From Streptomyces sp. SN-593 (GTDB taxonomy: Bacteria; Actinomycetota; Actinomycetes; Streptomycetales; Streptomycetaceae), in the NCBI RefSeq assembly GCF_016756395.1, contig NZ_AP018365.1, positions 5,893,001 to 5,957,000 of the forward strand: DNA of 64,000 nucleotides, in the 5' to 3' direction. A program made the position numbers and the translations under genes. The notes below the pieces were generated by a model. It made no database searches, had not been told where the DNA came from, and saw nothing but the letters and a program-made list of their open reading frames with translations. Each line of letters begins with the position of its first letter. Position 1 is the stretch's first letter. Below, in pieces: positions 25,999-34,618 of the stretch.

Positions 25999-26661
25999 GT
26001 GCGGATGACCACCGAACTGCGCCGGGCGTCCGTGCTGCGCTCCGCCGTCCGGGAGTTCTCCGGCGGGGGGTTCCACGGCACCTCTACCGTGGCCATCGCG
26101 CGCGGCGCCAAGGTCTCCCAGTCGTACCTGTTCCGCTTCTTCCCGAGCAAGAAGGCGATCTTCCTCGCGGCGTCCGCGCAGTGCGTCGACCAGATCGCGG
26201 ACAGCCTGCGCGCCGCCGCCCGCGGACTGGCCGGCGACACCGCGATGCGGGCCATGTGGAGGGCGTGGGAGGCGATGGTCGAGGACCGCGCGCTGCCCAT
26301 GATGCTCGCCCAGACCTGCGCCGCCGCCGCGGGCGACCCGGACATCGCCCGGCACGCGGCCGGCGGCTGGGACCGGCTGTGGGTCGCCGCCGCCGAGGCC
26401 AGCGGCATGCCGGAGCCCGACGTCGCCCGGTTCTTCGCCCACGCCATGCTCGGCGTCTTCCTGGTCCCCGTCGACGTGGCCGCCGACCACGGCCGCCACG
26501 CGCTGTCGGGCACCTCGGCCGACTTCCGGCACTCCCTTCCGCCCGGGCCCTGCGGGCCGCCCGGCCCCGGCGGCCCCCCGACCACCCCCACCGACACCCG
26601 TCCCCGGTACCAAGAGCCGCAGGAGCAAACGTGCCCACCCAGCGCACCCCGATCGGACTGA
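25999..26661 (+). CDS. TetR-family transcriptional regulator
   Basis: 220-aa TetR-type repressor. The N-terminal HTH reads SAVREFSGGGFHGTSTVAIARGAKVSQSYLFRFFPSKKAIF, the canonical TetR DNA-binding fold, followed by an all-helical ligand-binding domain. GTG at 25999 has GGAGG 6 nt upstream (25988-25992); the ATG two codons on is the alternative. Its 3' end overlaps the start of the second MFS pump by 31 nt in another frame, so the two are co-transcribed and the regulator most likely controls the pump in response to a pump substrate. The last 45 residues are Pro/Gly-rich low complexity. Confidence 0.88.
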   Translation: MRMTTELRRASVLRSAVREFSGGGFHGTSTVAIARGAKVSQSYLFRFFPSKKAIFLAASAQCVDQIADSLRAAARGLAGDTAMRAMWRAWEAMVEDRALPMMLAQTCAAAAGDPDIARHAAGGWDRLWVAAAEASGMPEPDVARFFAHAMLGVFLVPVDVAADHGRHALSGTSADFRHSLPPGPCGPPGPGGPPTTPTDTRPRYQEPQEQTCPPSAPRSD

Positions 26662-28205
26662 TCGCGGCCGTCTTCATCGGAACCTTCATGGCCCTGCTCG
26701 ACATGAGCGTGGTCAACGTCGCCCTGCCGGCGATCCAGAGCCATCTGCACGCCTCGGCCACCGGCATCCAGTGGGTGGTGGACAGCTACGTCCTGTGCCT
26801 TTCCGCCTTCATGCTCACCGGCGGCGCGCTGGGCGACCGGTTCGGCCGCAAGAAGGTCTTCCTGACCGGCATCGCGCTGTTCACGCTCAGCTCCGCGCTG
26901 TGCTCCATAGCGCCCGACATCGGCGTGCTGGTCACCGGCCGGATGCTCCAGGGCGTCGGCGCGGCCGCGGTGACGCCCGGCGCGCTCTCGCTGCTCGCCC
27001 AGGGCTTCCCCGACCCGGCCCGCCGGGCCCGGATGATCGGCCTGTGGGGCGCGTGCAGCGGTCTCGCGGTGGTGCTCGGACCGGTGCTGGGCGGGCTGCT
27101 CACCGACCACCTCGGCTGGCGCTACATCTTCCTGATCAACCTGCCGCTCGGCGTCATCGCGCTGGCCGCCGGCATCAAGGGGATCGCCGAGTCCTCCGAC
27201 CCGGTGCACGCCGCCGCCGACCCGGTCGGCCAGGTGCTGGGCGTCGTGTGGCTCGCCGCGCTCACGTACGCGGTCAACGAGGCCGGCCGCAAGGGCTGGA
27301 CGTCGACGGAGATCCTCTCCTTCTTCGCCCTCGCGCTGGTCGCCTTCGTGGTGTTCGTCGTCGTGGAGAGCCGTACCGAGCGGGCGATGCTGCCGGTCCG
27401 GCTCTTCCGCAACGCCCGCTTCGCGACCACGAACGCGGCCTCGTTCGTGCTCGGCTTCGGGGCGTACGGCACGTTCTTCCTGCTGTCGCTGTACCTCCAG
27501 GAGGTGCAGGGCGCCTCGGCCTCGATGGCCGGGGTGAAGTTCCTGCCGTACTCCGCGACCATCGCCCTCGGCTCCACCCAGGCCGGGCGGCTGACCGCGC
27601 GGTTCGGACCGCGCTGGATCATGGTGGCCGGATACGGCCTGATCAGCGTCGGCCTGCTCGGCCTGCTCGGGCTCAGCCCCACCTCCGGCTACCTGACGGT
27701 GGGCCTGCTCTTCGCGGTGCTCGGCCTCGGCATGGGCCTGGCCATCACCCCGACGAACGCCACCGCCATGTCGGCCGTCCCGCGCCAGCGGTCGGGGGCC
27801 GCCGCCGCGACCATCAACGCCAGCCGGCAGGCCGGCACCGCGCTGGGCATCGCCGCGCTCGGCTCGCTGCTCAACGCGCGCGCCGCCTCGGTCGTCGCCG
27901 ACCGCCTCGGCGGCAGCGTCACCGACGCGGACCGGCACGGCATCGCGCACGCCGTGGTGGCCGGGCACGGCCGGGTCCCGAAGGGGCTGTCGCTCGGCGC
28001 CCACACCGTCAAGGGGTACTTCGACGACGCCTTCGTGGCGGGGCTGCACCGGGCGCTGCTCGTGGCGGGCGTGGCGACCGCGGTCGCCACGGCGGCGGTC
28101 CTGGTGCTGCTGCTGATCTCCGCGGACACCGCGTCCGCGCCGGCCGCCGCCCCGGCACCGGCTCCCGGCCCCCACCCGGCCCGGCCGGCGGGTCCCTCCG
28201 AGTGA
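26631..28205 (+). CDS. DHA2-type (14-TM) MFS drug/lipid exporter 2
   Basis: 524-aa EmrB/QacA-type antiporter. Motif D1 is seen in MALLDMSVVNVALPAI (TM1), motif A in GDRFGRKKVFL, motif B in GRMLQGVGAAAVTPGALSLL and motif C in GLAVVLGPVLGGLLTD. About 14 hydrophobic segments are visible, with an extracellular loop (DRLGGSVTDADRHG) near the last pair and an Ala/Pro tail. The start is the GTG at 26631 with AGGAG at 26621-26625. It overlaps the TetR gene, forming a repressor-pump pair. Confidence 0.9.
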   Translation: MPTQRTPIGLIAAVFIGTFMALLDMSVVNVALPAIQSHLHASATGIQWVVDSYVLCLSAFMLTGGALGDRFGRKKVFLTGIALFTLSSALCSIAPDIGVLVTGRMLQGVGAAAVTPGALSLLAQGFPDPARRARMIGLWGACSGLAVVLGPVLGGLLTDHLGWRYIFLINLPLGVIALAAGIKGIAESSDPVHAAADPVGQVLGVVWLAALTYAVNEAGRKGWTSTEILSFFALALVAFVVFVVVESRTERAMLPVRLFRNARFATTNAASFVLGFGAYGTFFLLSLYLQEVQGASASMAGVKFLPYSATIALGSTQAGRLTARFGPRWIMVAGYGLISVGLLGLLGLSPTSGYLTVGLLFAVLGLGMGLAITPTNATAMSAVPRQRSGAAAATINASRQAGTALGIAALGSLLNARAASVVADRLGGSVTDADRHGIAHAVVAGHGRVPKGLSLGAHTVKGYFDDAFVAGLHRALLVAGVATAVATAAVLVLLLISADTASAPAAAPAPAPGPHPARPAGPSE

Positions 28206-28233
28206 ACCGGCTCGCCGCAGCCGGCGGTGCGGG

Positions 28234-28266
28234 CGTTCCGTGCCCGGGTGGGCCGGGCACGGAACG
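28234..28266 (+). terminator. 14-bp perfect hairpin terminator after MFS exporter 2
   Basis: Arms 28234-28247 and 28253-28266 (CGTTCCGTGCCCGG and its complement), loop GTGGG, 28 nt after the MFS2 stop. It is probably also used from the other strand, where the M50 protease gene converges. Confidence 0.8.
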
Positions 28267-28616
28267 GCCGTAGCGAACCGCCGCGGCCGGAGGGCCCGCG
28301 CGGCTGCGGTGGTGCGGTGCACGTCCGCCGGGGGCGCGGGGGCGCGGGGGGCGCGGGCCCGTTTCGGCCCGTTTCGGCCCGTGCCCGGCGGCCCGATGGC
28401 CCGACGGCGCAGCCTTGGGCACCGGGCCCGACACCGGCTTACGGAAGGGCGTGCCACGGCCGCGGGGGATGCGGGTCCAGCGCGGGAACGCCGCCCGCCG
28501 CGGGCCGGGCCCGCGAGGGACGGCGGCCCGCGCGCCTGCTCGGCCGGTCGGGGTCCGCGGACCTGGTGTGCGTCCGCGGGTCGCCGGGCCGGGTGCGCCG
28601 ACCGGAGCCGCTGGGC
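28267..28616. other. Gene-free GC-rich spacer between convergent genes
   Basis: About 350 nt after the terminator up to the stop of the M50 protease gene. It contains tandem CCCGTTTCGG repeats (about 28357-28382) and G-rich runs. Open frames here are typical random high-GC ORFs without ribosome sites. I see no gene. Confidence 0.7.
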
Positions 28617-29765
28617 TCAGCGGCCCGTGCTGCGGGCGGTCGGCGGCCACACGGGCGGGCGGCGGCGCCGGGTGAAGCCGACGATGTCCTCGGCGGTGAT
28701 CATCCCGACCACGCGCCGGTCCGCCAGCACCAGGATCGGACGGCCCGCGGTCGTCACCGCGTGGTCGAGGATGTCGGTGACCTGGTCGTCCGGCCCGGCC
28801 AGGGTGCAGCTCTCCAGCGGCGCCGCGATGGCGCGGACGCGCACCTCGCCGCGCTTGGCGGCGGGCACCCTCCGCAGCGCGGGCAGCGCGACCACCCCGC
28901 TGGGCCGGCCGTCGAAGTCGGTCACGGGCACGACGGGCTGACCGGCGGCCCTCGGCAGCGTCTCCGCCACGAAGCGGTCCACCGTCTGCCAGTCCTGCCC
29001 GGTGGCCACCGGACGCATCGCGTCGGCGGCGCGCAGCCCCCGTACCGCCTCGAACAGCACCGAGCGGCGCAGCTCCGAGGACGCGGCCATCAGCACGAAC
29101 AGCCCGATCAGCGCCAGCCACAACCCGGATGCGCCGCCCGCCAGGAACCGCACCCAGCCGCCGGCGATCATCAGCCCGCCGGCCACCTGGCCGCAGCGCG
29201 CGGCGACCCGGGCGGCTTTCTCGCGGTCGCCGCGCAGCCGCCAGACCACCGCCTGGAGCACCCGGCCGCCATCCAGTGGCGCCGCGGGGACCAGGTTGAA
29301 TCCGGCGAGCAGGACGTTCGCCCAGCCGGTCCACGCCAGCAGCGCGCCCACGAGCGTCCAGTGCAGGACGTCGCCGGCCAGGACGGCCGCGCCCAGGCCG
29401 AGCCCGCCCAGCAGCAGGCTGGTCAGCGGGCCGGCGGCGGCGATCCGCCCGGCGTCGCGGGCGGTGGCCGCGGTCCCCATCCGGGTCACCCCGCCGAGCG
29501 CGAAGACCGTGACGTCCTCCACCTCGACATCGGCCCGGCGGGCGACGAGGGCGTGCGCCGCCTCGTGTGCGACCAGGCTGACCAGGAGCAGCAGCGCGCC
29601 GACCACGGCGAGCCCGTTGTAGGTGCCGCCGGAGTGGCCGGGCGCCCAGTCCGGCAGGACCCCGCCGGCCAGCCCCAGGCTCAGCACGACGATCAGCAGC
29701 GGCGCGCTCCAGTGCACCCGCAGCGGCACACCGGCGATCCGGAACAACGGTGGCGATCCGTTCAT
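28617..29765 (-). CDS. Site-2-protease-family (M50) zinc metalloprotease with CBS domains
   Basis: 382-aa intramembrane metalloprotease of the SpoIVFB/S2P class that carries a C-terminal CBS pair. HEAAH at residues 67-71 provides the two zinc His and Glu; NLVPAAPLDGG at 157-167 gives the third ligand (Asp165). The N-terminal IAGVPLRVHWS is a hallmark of this subfamily. Membrane segments flank both motifs, and the CBS region (about 245-370, ADAMRP, GVVALPALR, VGMITAEDIVGF) may sense adenylates. The ATG at 29765 has GGGAGG four to five nt upstream. It cleaves membrane substrates such as anti-sigma factors; the substrate here is unknown. Divergent from the M48 protease gene. Confidence 0.92.
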   Translation of the reverse strand: MNGSPPLFRIAGVPLRVHWSAPLLIVVLSLGLAGGVLPDWAPGHSGGTYNGLAVVGALLLLVSLVAHEAAHALVARRADVEVEDVTVFALGGVTRMGTAATARDAGRIAAAGPLTSLLLGGLGLGAAVLAGDVLHWTLVGALLAWTGWANVLLAGFNLVPAAPLDGGRVLQAVVWRLRGDREKAARVAARCGQVAGGLMIAGGWVRFLAGGASGLWLALIGLFVLMAASSELRRSVLFEAVRGLRAADAMRPVATGQDWQTVDRFVAETLPRAAGQPVVPVTDFDGRPSGVVALPALRRVPAAKRGEVRVRAIAAPLESCTLAGPDDQVTDILDHAVTTAGRPILVLADRRVVGMITAEDIVGFTRRRRPPVWPPTARSTGR

Positions 29766-29955
29766 CGCGCCTCCCAGGCCCGTTTCCCGGCGGGCGCCCC
29801 CGCGATCCGGCGGGACGGCGCCCTCCCCTTCCAGTCTGCTCTCCCGCGGCCGCCACCGACGTCCACGCGGTGACCTGCGGGTTCGCTCCCGGCACCGTCG
29901 GGAGCGGAGCACACTGGGAGGAACAGGGCGAGGAGACGAGAGGTGGTGACCGGTC

Positions 29956-30858
29956 GTGCGTTCCCGGTTCGCGCCCGACTGGCGGCTCACCGTGCGGATG
30001 CTGACGGTGGTCTTCCTGCTGGGCCTGGTGTTCGTGGCGTTCGTCGCGGTGCTGATCGCGTTGCTGAAGTCCGTCGTGGTCGTGGTGGTGATCGCGGTCG
30101 GGGTGCTGGCCGCGCAGTACTGGTTCTCCGACCGGATCGCGCTGTTCGCGATGCGCGCGCACGAGGTCACCCCGCAGGAGCAGCCCGAGCTGCACGGCGC
30201 GGTGGACCGGCTGTGCGCCCTGGCGGACATGCCCAAGCCGCAGGTGGCCGTCTCGGACATGGACCTGCCGAACGCGTTCGCCACCGGCCGCAACGCCGAC
30301 CACGCCGTCATCTGCGTGACCACGGGCCTGCTGCGGCGCCTGGAACCCGGCGAGCTGGACGGGGTGCTGGCCCACGAGCTGTCGCACGTCGCGCACCGGG
30401 ACGTCGCGGTGATCACCGTCGCGTCGTTCCTGGGCGTGCTCGCCGGGCTCGTCGTGCGCTTCGCCTTCTACTCGCAACTGTTCGGCCGGGACAGCCGGGA
30501 CCAGAACACCGCCCTGCTGCTCACCGCGGTCATGGCCGTGTCGGTGGTGGTGTACGGGCTGAGCTTCCTGCTGATCCGCGCGCTGTCCCGGTACCGCGAG
30601 CTGGCGGCCGACCGCAGTGCCGCCGAGCTGACCGGGCGGCCCTCGGACCTGGCGTCCGCGCTGGTCAAGGTGAGCGGCACCATCGCGCGTATCCCCACCG
30701 AGGACCTGCGGACGGCGCGGGCCCTCAACGCCTTCTTCTTCAGCCCCGCGCTGAAGGAGGGCTCGGCGCTGGCGACCGTGTTCTCCACGCACCCGAGCCT
30801 CCAGCGCAGGCTGGACGCCCTCGCGGAGATCTCCGCCGGGATGGGCCTGCGCGCCTGA
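29956..30858 (+). CDS. M48-family (HtpX-like) membrane zinc metalloprotease
   Basis: 300-aa HtpX/M48-type protease. Two N-terminal membrane helices (residues about 13-58), the catalytic HELSH at 140-144, another hydrophobic hairpin (about 152-205), and a downstream RYRELAADR helix supplying the third zinc ligand (Glu). This family degrades misfolded membrane proteins. GTG at 29956 follows a GAGAGGTGG purine stretch. It is divergent from the M50 protease across a 190-nt shared promoter region. Confidence 0.92.
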   Translation: MRSRFAPDWRLTVRMLTVVFLLGLVFVAFVAVLIALLKSVVVVVVIAVGVLAAQYWFSDRIALFAMRAHEVTPQEQPELHGAVDRLCALADMPKPQVAVSDMDLPNAFATGRNADHAVICVTTGLLRRLEPGELDGVLAHELSHVAHRDVAVITVASFLGVLAGLVVRFAFYSQLFGRDSRDQNTALLLTAVMAVSVVVYGLSFLLIRALSRYRELAADRSAAELTGRPSDLASALVKVSGTIARIPTEDLRTARALNAFFFSPALKEGSALATVFSTHPSLQRRLDALAEISAGMGLRA

Positions 30859-30966
30859 CCCGCGGGACGACCGGGGACGCGCAGTACGGTGGACAAGGTG
30901 GCGACTGCCAGTCGGTGCCCGAGGACGGGTGGCGCCGGCGCGGGTCGGAAGCGAGGTACTCGGACG

Positions 30967-31269
30967 ATGGAAGCCCACCGTATCGACCGCATGGTCTCCC
31001 AACTGCGCGCGCGGGACGTCATGGCCCATCGGACCGAGACCGGGGTGTACAGCTTCGGCATCCGCGTCGTCCTGGCCGACGGCAGCGAGGCCCTGTGGAC
31101 GCCCGGCGGTCCCGCCGGGCTGGACGCCCAGGTGATCCGCGACGGCGTCCTCATCGGCTGCATCCCCCACATCCCGGGGTCCGAGCGGTTCACCGACGAG
31201 CAGGCGGTCGAGGCGATCGCCACCGCCCGCTACACCGAGGACGGGCTCTACCCGACCGACCGGACCTGA
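30967..31269 (+). CDS. Conserved hypothetical 100-aa protein
   Basis: Small soluble protein beginning MEAHRIDRMVSQLRARDVM, followed by a beta-rich core (YSFGIRVVLADGSEALWTPG, VIRDGVLIGCIPHIPGS) and the helix FTDEQAVEAIATARY. The frame extends upstream to an ATG at 30889, but the ATG at 30967 has GAGG about 12 nt upstream and a better N-terminus. I do not recognise a functional family. It sits 108 nt after the M48 gene and may be co-transcribed. Confidence 0.7.
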   Translation: MEAHRIDRMVSQLRARDVMAHRTETGVYSFGIRVVLADGSEALWTPGGPAGLDAQVIRDGVLIGCIPHIPGSERFTDEQAVEAIATARYTEDGLYPTDRT

Positions 31270-31297
31270 CGCCTTCCCGCGGGTCCCGGCCCTTCAC

Positions 31298-31316
31298 AGC
31301 CCCGGGGCCCGGGGCT
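31298..31316. terminator. Hairpin between convergent genes
   Basis: AGCCCC...GGGGCT arms (6 bp plus internal G/C pairs) located between the converging hypothetical gene and the PP2C phosphatase gene; probably bidirectional. Confidence 0.45.
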
Positions 31317-31367
31317 TCCGGCTCCTCCCGGCTCCTTCCGGCCTCGCGCCCCTACGGGCCCGCGCCC

Positions 31368-32513
31368 CTACGGCCGCTGCGCCCGCCGGCCGGGGGCGGC
31401 CGCGTCGTCGGGGAGGCGGGTGACGGCGAGCAGGGCGGCGTCGTCGGCGAGGCGGCCGCCGGTGTGGTGGAGCAGGTCCTCGCGCAAGTGGAGCAGCAGC
31501 GACTCCGGACCCAGCGCCGGCGGGAAGGTCGCCAACCGCTCGGCGAGCGGGTAGAAGACGCCCTGCCGCGAGCGCGCCTCGATCAGCCCGTCGGTGTAGA
31601 GCAGCAGCGTGTCGCCGTCGCCGTAGGCGACCTCGTCGGCGTGCACCCCGACCGCCGGCAGCAGTCCGGAGCCGAGGGGCGGCGAGGGCGCGGTGCAGTC
31701 GGGCTCGGTGATCCGGCCGTCCGCGCCGATCACCACCGGCGGCGGGTGGCCGCAGCTTGCCATGCGGGCCGGTCCGCCGTCGTCCGGCAGCTCCAGCACC
31801 AGCGCGGTGGTGAAGTGCTCGCCCGGGTCCTGCCGGCTCTCGGCGACCTCCTCCATGTCCCGGGTGACCCGCTCCTCCAGCGCCTCCACCAGCGCGGGCA
31901 GCGTCTCGCAGTACCGCGCGGTCTCCCGGAAGGAGCCCAGCACCGCCGACGCCTCGGCGATCGCGGGCAGCCCCTTGCCGCGGACGTCCCCGATCAGCAC
32001 CCGGCTGACGTCCGGGCGCCGGCGGGTGACGGCGAAGAGGTCGCCGCCGATCTGCGCGTCGTCCTCGGCGGCCAGGTACAGCCAGGCGATCCGCAGCGGC
32101 CCGACGCGCTCCGGCGGCGGCCGCAGCAGCACCCGCTGCGCGGTCTCCGCGACCAGCCGGACCCGGCTGAGCTGCCGGCCGCGCCGCTCGCGGACGTAGC
32201 TGAAGAAGACCAGCAGGACCGAGAGCACGACCAGCGCGACCAGCGGCCACACGTGCATCTGCGTGCTTCCGCGCTTGGTGACGGTCGCCGCGAGGATCTG
32301 GGCGCCCAGCGCCACGAGCGCGATCACCGCGGTGCGCCGCGGACCCGCGAACGACGCGGTCAGCGCGGGCGCGATCACGAGCATCGGGCTGAGGTAGACC
32401 TCCTTCGGCGACACGGCGTCGGCGACGGCGATCAGGACGACCAGCGCGAGCGGGACCACGATCGCGAGCGGCGGGGTCCGTTCCGTGAGGTTGTCCAGCC
32501 GCCGCAGGTCCAT
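31368..32513 (-). CDS. Membrane-anchored SpoIIE-type PP2C serine phosphatase
   Basis: 381-aa phosphatase. About four transmembrane helices (residues 15-105) anchor a cytosolic SpoIIE/RsbU-type PP2C domain (about 140-365). Metal-binding Asp motifs are intact: IGGDLFAV, LIGDVRGKGLPA, LLYTDGLIEAR and ADDAALLAV. Such enzymes dephosphorylate STAS anti-anti-sigma factors in partner-switching circuits; the partner is not adjacent here. The tail is Arg/Pro rich. Confidence 0.92.
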   Translation of the reverse strand: MDLRRLDNLTERTPPLAIVVPLALVVLIAVADAVSPKEVYLSPMLVIAPALTASFAGPRRTAVIALVALGAQILAATVTKRGSTQMHVWPLVALVVLSVLLVFFSYVRERRGRQLSRVRLVAETAQRVLLRPPPERVGPLRIAWLYLAAEDDAQIGGDLFAVTRRRPDVSRVLIGDVRGKGLPAIAEASAVLGSFRETARYCETLPALVEALEERVTRDMEEVAESRQDPGEHFTTALVLELPDDGGPARMASCGHPPPVVIGADGRITEPDCTAPSPPLGSGLLPAVGVHADEVAYGDGDTLLLYTDGLIEARSRQGVFYPLAERLATFPPALGPESLLLHLREDLLHHTGGRLADDAALLAVTRLPDDAAAPGRRAQRP

Positions 32514-32669
32514 ACCGGAGATCCTAGGCTTTTCGCCGCATCATGCCGCTCATCGGGCCATCGGTGCGTTCGTGACGATCCGCTGGCCGCCGCGACCCGG
32601 AGCCGCGACCGGGTGGGCGGCGGGCGGTCGGCGGTGGGGTGTCGCGGCGGTCGGGCGGTGCGGCGGGGC

Positions 32670-33086
32670 TCAGTTCGTCGGGCCGCAGGCGGTGGTGGAG
32701 GCGCGCTGGACGCAGACCGCCATGAGGTGGCCGGGGCCGTCGTAGTACCAGTTGCTGTGGTGGTAGCCCGCGGTGGTGATCTGCTGGGTCTCGATCACGT
32801 CCGCGCTGTTGTCCGCGTCGTCCTGGATCCACACGGAGCAGCCCACGGAGTCGCCCTCGGTCTCCCAGCGCATGTAGTCGTGGGCGGGGGAGCCCTGCAA
32901 CTCGACCTCCTGGACGACGGCGCAGCCCGGTACCGGGAGCGTGTCGGTGCCCTCGAACCGGGGGGTGGCGGCGGCCGTGCCGGTCGCGGCGCCGGCCGGG
33001 GCCGCGGCCGCCGCGAGCGCGCCGCCGGCGAGGAGCGCGGTGGCCGCCAGGAACGTCGCGGCCCGCCGCGTACCGGTGCCCGTCAT
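32670..33086 (-). CDS. Small secreted hypothetical protein with four cysteines
   Basis: 138-aa exported protein. Residues 1-33 form a Sec signal peptide (Arg-rich n-region, Ala-rich core, AGAA cleavage area). The mature part has four Cys (PGCAVV, GCSVW, AVCVQ, ACGPTN), suggesting two disulphides, and an aromatic HHSNWYYDGPGH stretch. GGAGGGGG lies 6-7 nt before ATG. I do not recognise a family beyond a small extracytoplasmic beta-rich protein. Confidence 0.75.
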   Translation of the reverse strand: MTGTGTRRAATFLAATALLAGGALAAAAAPAGAATGTAAATPRFEGTDTLPVPGCAVVQEVELQGSPAHDYMRWETEGDSVGCSVWIQDDADNSADVIETQQITTAGYHHSNWYYDGPGHLMAVCVQRASTTACGPTN

Positions 33087-33227
33087 GCTCTTCCCCCTCC
33101 GCGCGCCGGGCGGTCCGGCGCAGCCGGGCAGCAGCGTAGCGCGGGCCTGGTGGCGGCGGCCGCGTGCGAACCGCCCCGGCCCGCCGCCCGGTGAGGAGGG
33201 CGGCGGAACGGGGCGGCGGGGTGCGGA

Positions 33228-33242
33228 CGGGAGGGTCTCCCG
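33228..33242 (-). terminator. Short hairpin after the LysM/SLT gene
   Basis: CGGGAG-GGT-CTCCCG stem (6 bp, 3-nt loop) 10-24 nt downstream of the LysM/SLT stop on the minus strand. Confidence 0.4.
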
Positions 33243-33251
33243 CGCGCCGGC

Positions 33252-34067
33252 CTAGTAGGGGCCGTTGACGTTGTCGATGGAGCCGTACACGTGGAACGCG
33301 TAGTTGCACGCGGCGACGATGTTGGCGACCGGGTCGTAGATGTCGGTCGAGGTGCCGGCCACGTGGTAGGCGTCGAACGTCGGCTGGATGGTCTGCAGCA
33401 GGCCCTTGGACGGGGTGCCGGCGGCCGCGTTGGAGTCCCAGAGGTTGATGGCGTTCGGGTTGCCGGAGGACTCCCGCATGACGTTGCGGTAGATGCCGTC
33501 GTAGGTGCCCGGGATGCCGTTCTGCTTCATGATGGCCAGCGCCTCGTTGATCCAGCCGTCCAGGTTGTCCGGGTACGTCTGGGTGGCGGTGGTCGTCGTG
33601 CTGGACGACGTGTCGGAGGCCGTGGTGGAGGCCGGGGACGTCGTGGCGGCGGGGCTCGGCGCGGCGGCCTTCGGCGCGGCGGACTCGGGCTTCGCCGTCG
33701 TCGCCGTGCCGGTCGGGAGCTTCAGCACCTGGCCCGGGTGGATGATGTACGGGCTGTGGAGGCCGTTGGCCCGCGCGATCGCGTGCCAGCCGCCTGGGGA
33801 GTTGTGCGCCCGGGCTATCGCGATGAGGTAGTCGCCGGTCTTCACCGTGTAGTCGGTGAAGGTGGAGTGGCGCTGGCCGTGCGTGGCGTCCGCGGTCTGC
33901 GGCGCGCTCTTCGCGGCGGACGGCTCGGCGGCCTGGGCCGTGCCGGACAGCGCCGCGCAGGCGATGGCGGTGAAGGTGCCGGCGACGACGGCGCCGCGGG
34001 TCGAGAACAGCCGCTTCCTCAGGGACTGAGTCGAGTTCGCCGAGCGGTTCTGGGCGTGCTTGGGCAT
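33252..34067 (-). CDS. Secreted LysM + SLT-type (lytic transglycosylase-like) cell-wall hydrolase
   Basis: 271-aa exported peptidoglycan enzyme. A signal peptide (residues 1-47, cleavage near AQAAEPS) is followed by one LysM module (about 72-118, YTVKTGDYLIAIARAH...IHPGQVLKLP), a Ser/Thr/Ala linker (120-165) and a C-terminal SLT/Rpf-like domain (about 168-271) with catalytic Glu199 in NVMRESSGNP and the GLLQTI core. In actinomycetes such enzymes remodel the wall during germination and hyphal growth and are commonly regulated by long leaders. Here too the upstream region is long and structured. Confidence 0.9.
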   Translation of the reverse strand: MPKHAQNRSANSTQSLRKRLFSTRGAVVAGTFTAIACAALSGTAQAAEPSAAKSAPQTADATHGQRHSTFTDYTVKTGDYLIAIARAHNSPGGWHAIARANGLHSPYIIHPGQVLKLPTGTATTAKPESAAPKAAAPSPAATTSPASTTASDTSSSTTTTATQTYPDNLDGWINEALAIMKQNGIPGTYDGIYRNVMRESSGNPNAINLWDSNAAAGTPSKGLLQTIQPTFDAYHVAGTSTDIYDPVANIVAACNYAFHVYGSIDNVNGPY

Positions 34068-34204
34068 TGCTGCGGACCTCTTCCACGATTGCTTGTCAGT
34101 GGTGGTCGGCCCCCCTGTTCATTCCGACCCGCAATTCATTCGGTGATGCGCTGTGGCGAGCACATTGTTAGCAGCCGATAAAAGGGTCCACAATTACCCT
34201 CAGT

Positions 34205-34340
34205 GCTAAGCCGCTTAGTAGACGGCTTTGTTTTCCGAGGGTCCCGGGGTTCCGTTCCCCGTCATCACGGGGAAGCGGCGCCGGTGAATGCACTAAGCGG
34301 CTTCGTAGGTGATGTACGTCCTATGCTGTGCATCACGTGT
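34205..34340 (-). promoter_or_regulatory. Candidate structured leader RNA (riboswitch-like) upstream of the LysM/SLT gene
   Basis: Within the 5' region of the LysM/SLT gene (about 140-270 nt before its ATG), a perfect 12-bp long-range stem (34208-34219 with 34292-34303) encloses a perfect 8-bp hairpin with a 4-nt loop (34255-34262 with 34267-34274). A third stem (34309-34317 with 34328-34336, one G-U) adjoins it. The 12-bp arm can alternatively pair locally, AAGCCG 34208-34213 with CGGCTT 34223-34228, so two folds are mutually exclusive. That is the layout of a switching leader. Actinobacterial cell-wall hydrolase genes often have c-di-AMP (ydaO) riboswitches, but I cannot match the conserved ydaO core here. 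Confidence 0.45.
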
Positions 34341-34552
34341 GAGCGCCCTGAACGCGAACGCGGCGTGAGGAGGCGGTCACGGAAGGTGCGGGCGCGTTCC
34401 CTTCTTAACAATGTCTTAGACGGCTAAATGGCGCCAAAGTCCCTCATGGCGTCGAAACGGACATAAAGGGGCGTCCTCCGTCGGCGGTATGGGCGATTTG
34501 GTGGGTTATGGTGCCGCTGTGGATTTCTGCGAACGCGGCGCGGGCGCGCGAA

Positions 34553-34581
34553 GAAGGGCGGGCCGTCCCGGCCCGCCCTTC
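34553..34581 (-). terminator. 12-bp perfect hairpin terminator of the LLM monooxygenase gene
   Basis: GAAGGGCGGGCC (34553-34564) pairs perfectly with 34570-34581; loop GTCCC. It lies 38-66 nt downstream of the LLM stop. Confidence 0.8.
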
Positions 34582-34618
34582 GCGTGTCCGTGAGTGGCGC
34601 GGTGTCCGCGCCCGCTGC

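Larger units (their letters stand above)
34068..34618. other. 551-nt intergenic region with leader and terminator but no gene
   Basis: Between the LLM monooxygenase gene and the LysM/SLT gene, both on the minus strand. It contains the structured leader (34205-34340), AT-richer stretches around 34100-34200 and 34400-34470 likely to include the promoter, and the LLM terminator at 34553-34581. An open frame at 34203-34427 (+) has no ribosome site and spans the stems, so I do not call it. Confidence 0.6.

Noticed and set aside
28267..28616. Possible small genes in the 350-nt convergent gap
   Set aside because: Only short random high-GC frames, without ribosome sites or recognisable motifs.
34205..34340. 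Calling the structured leader a c-di-AMP (ydaO) riboswitch outright
   Set aside because: Gene context fits, but I could not see the conserved ydaO internal sequences; kept only as an unclassified structured leader.
34203..34427. A 74-aa open frame on the plus strand inside the leader region
   Set aside because: No ribosome site, spans the inverted repeats and has atypical codon use; not supported as a gene.
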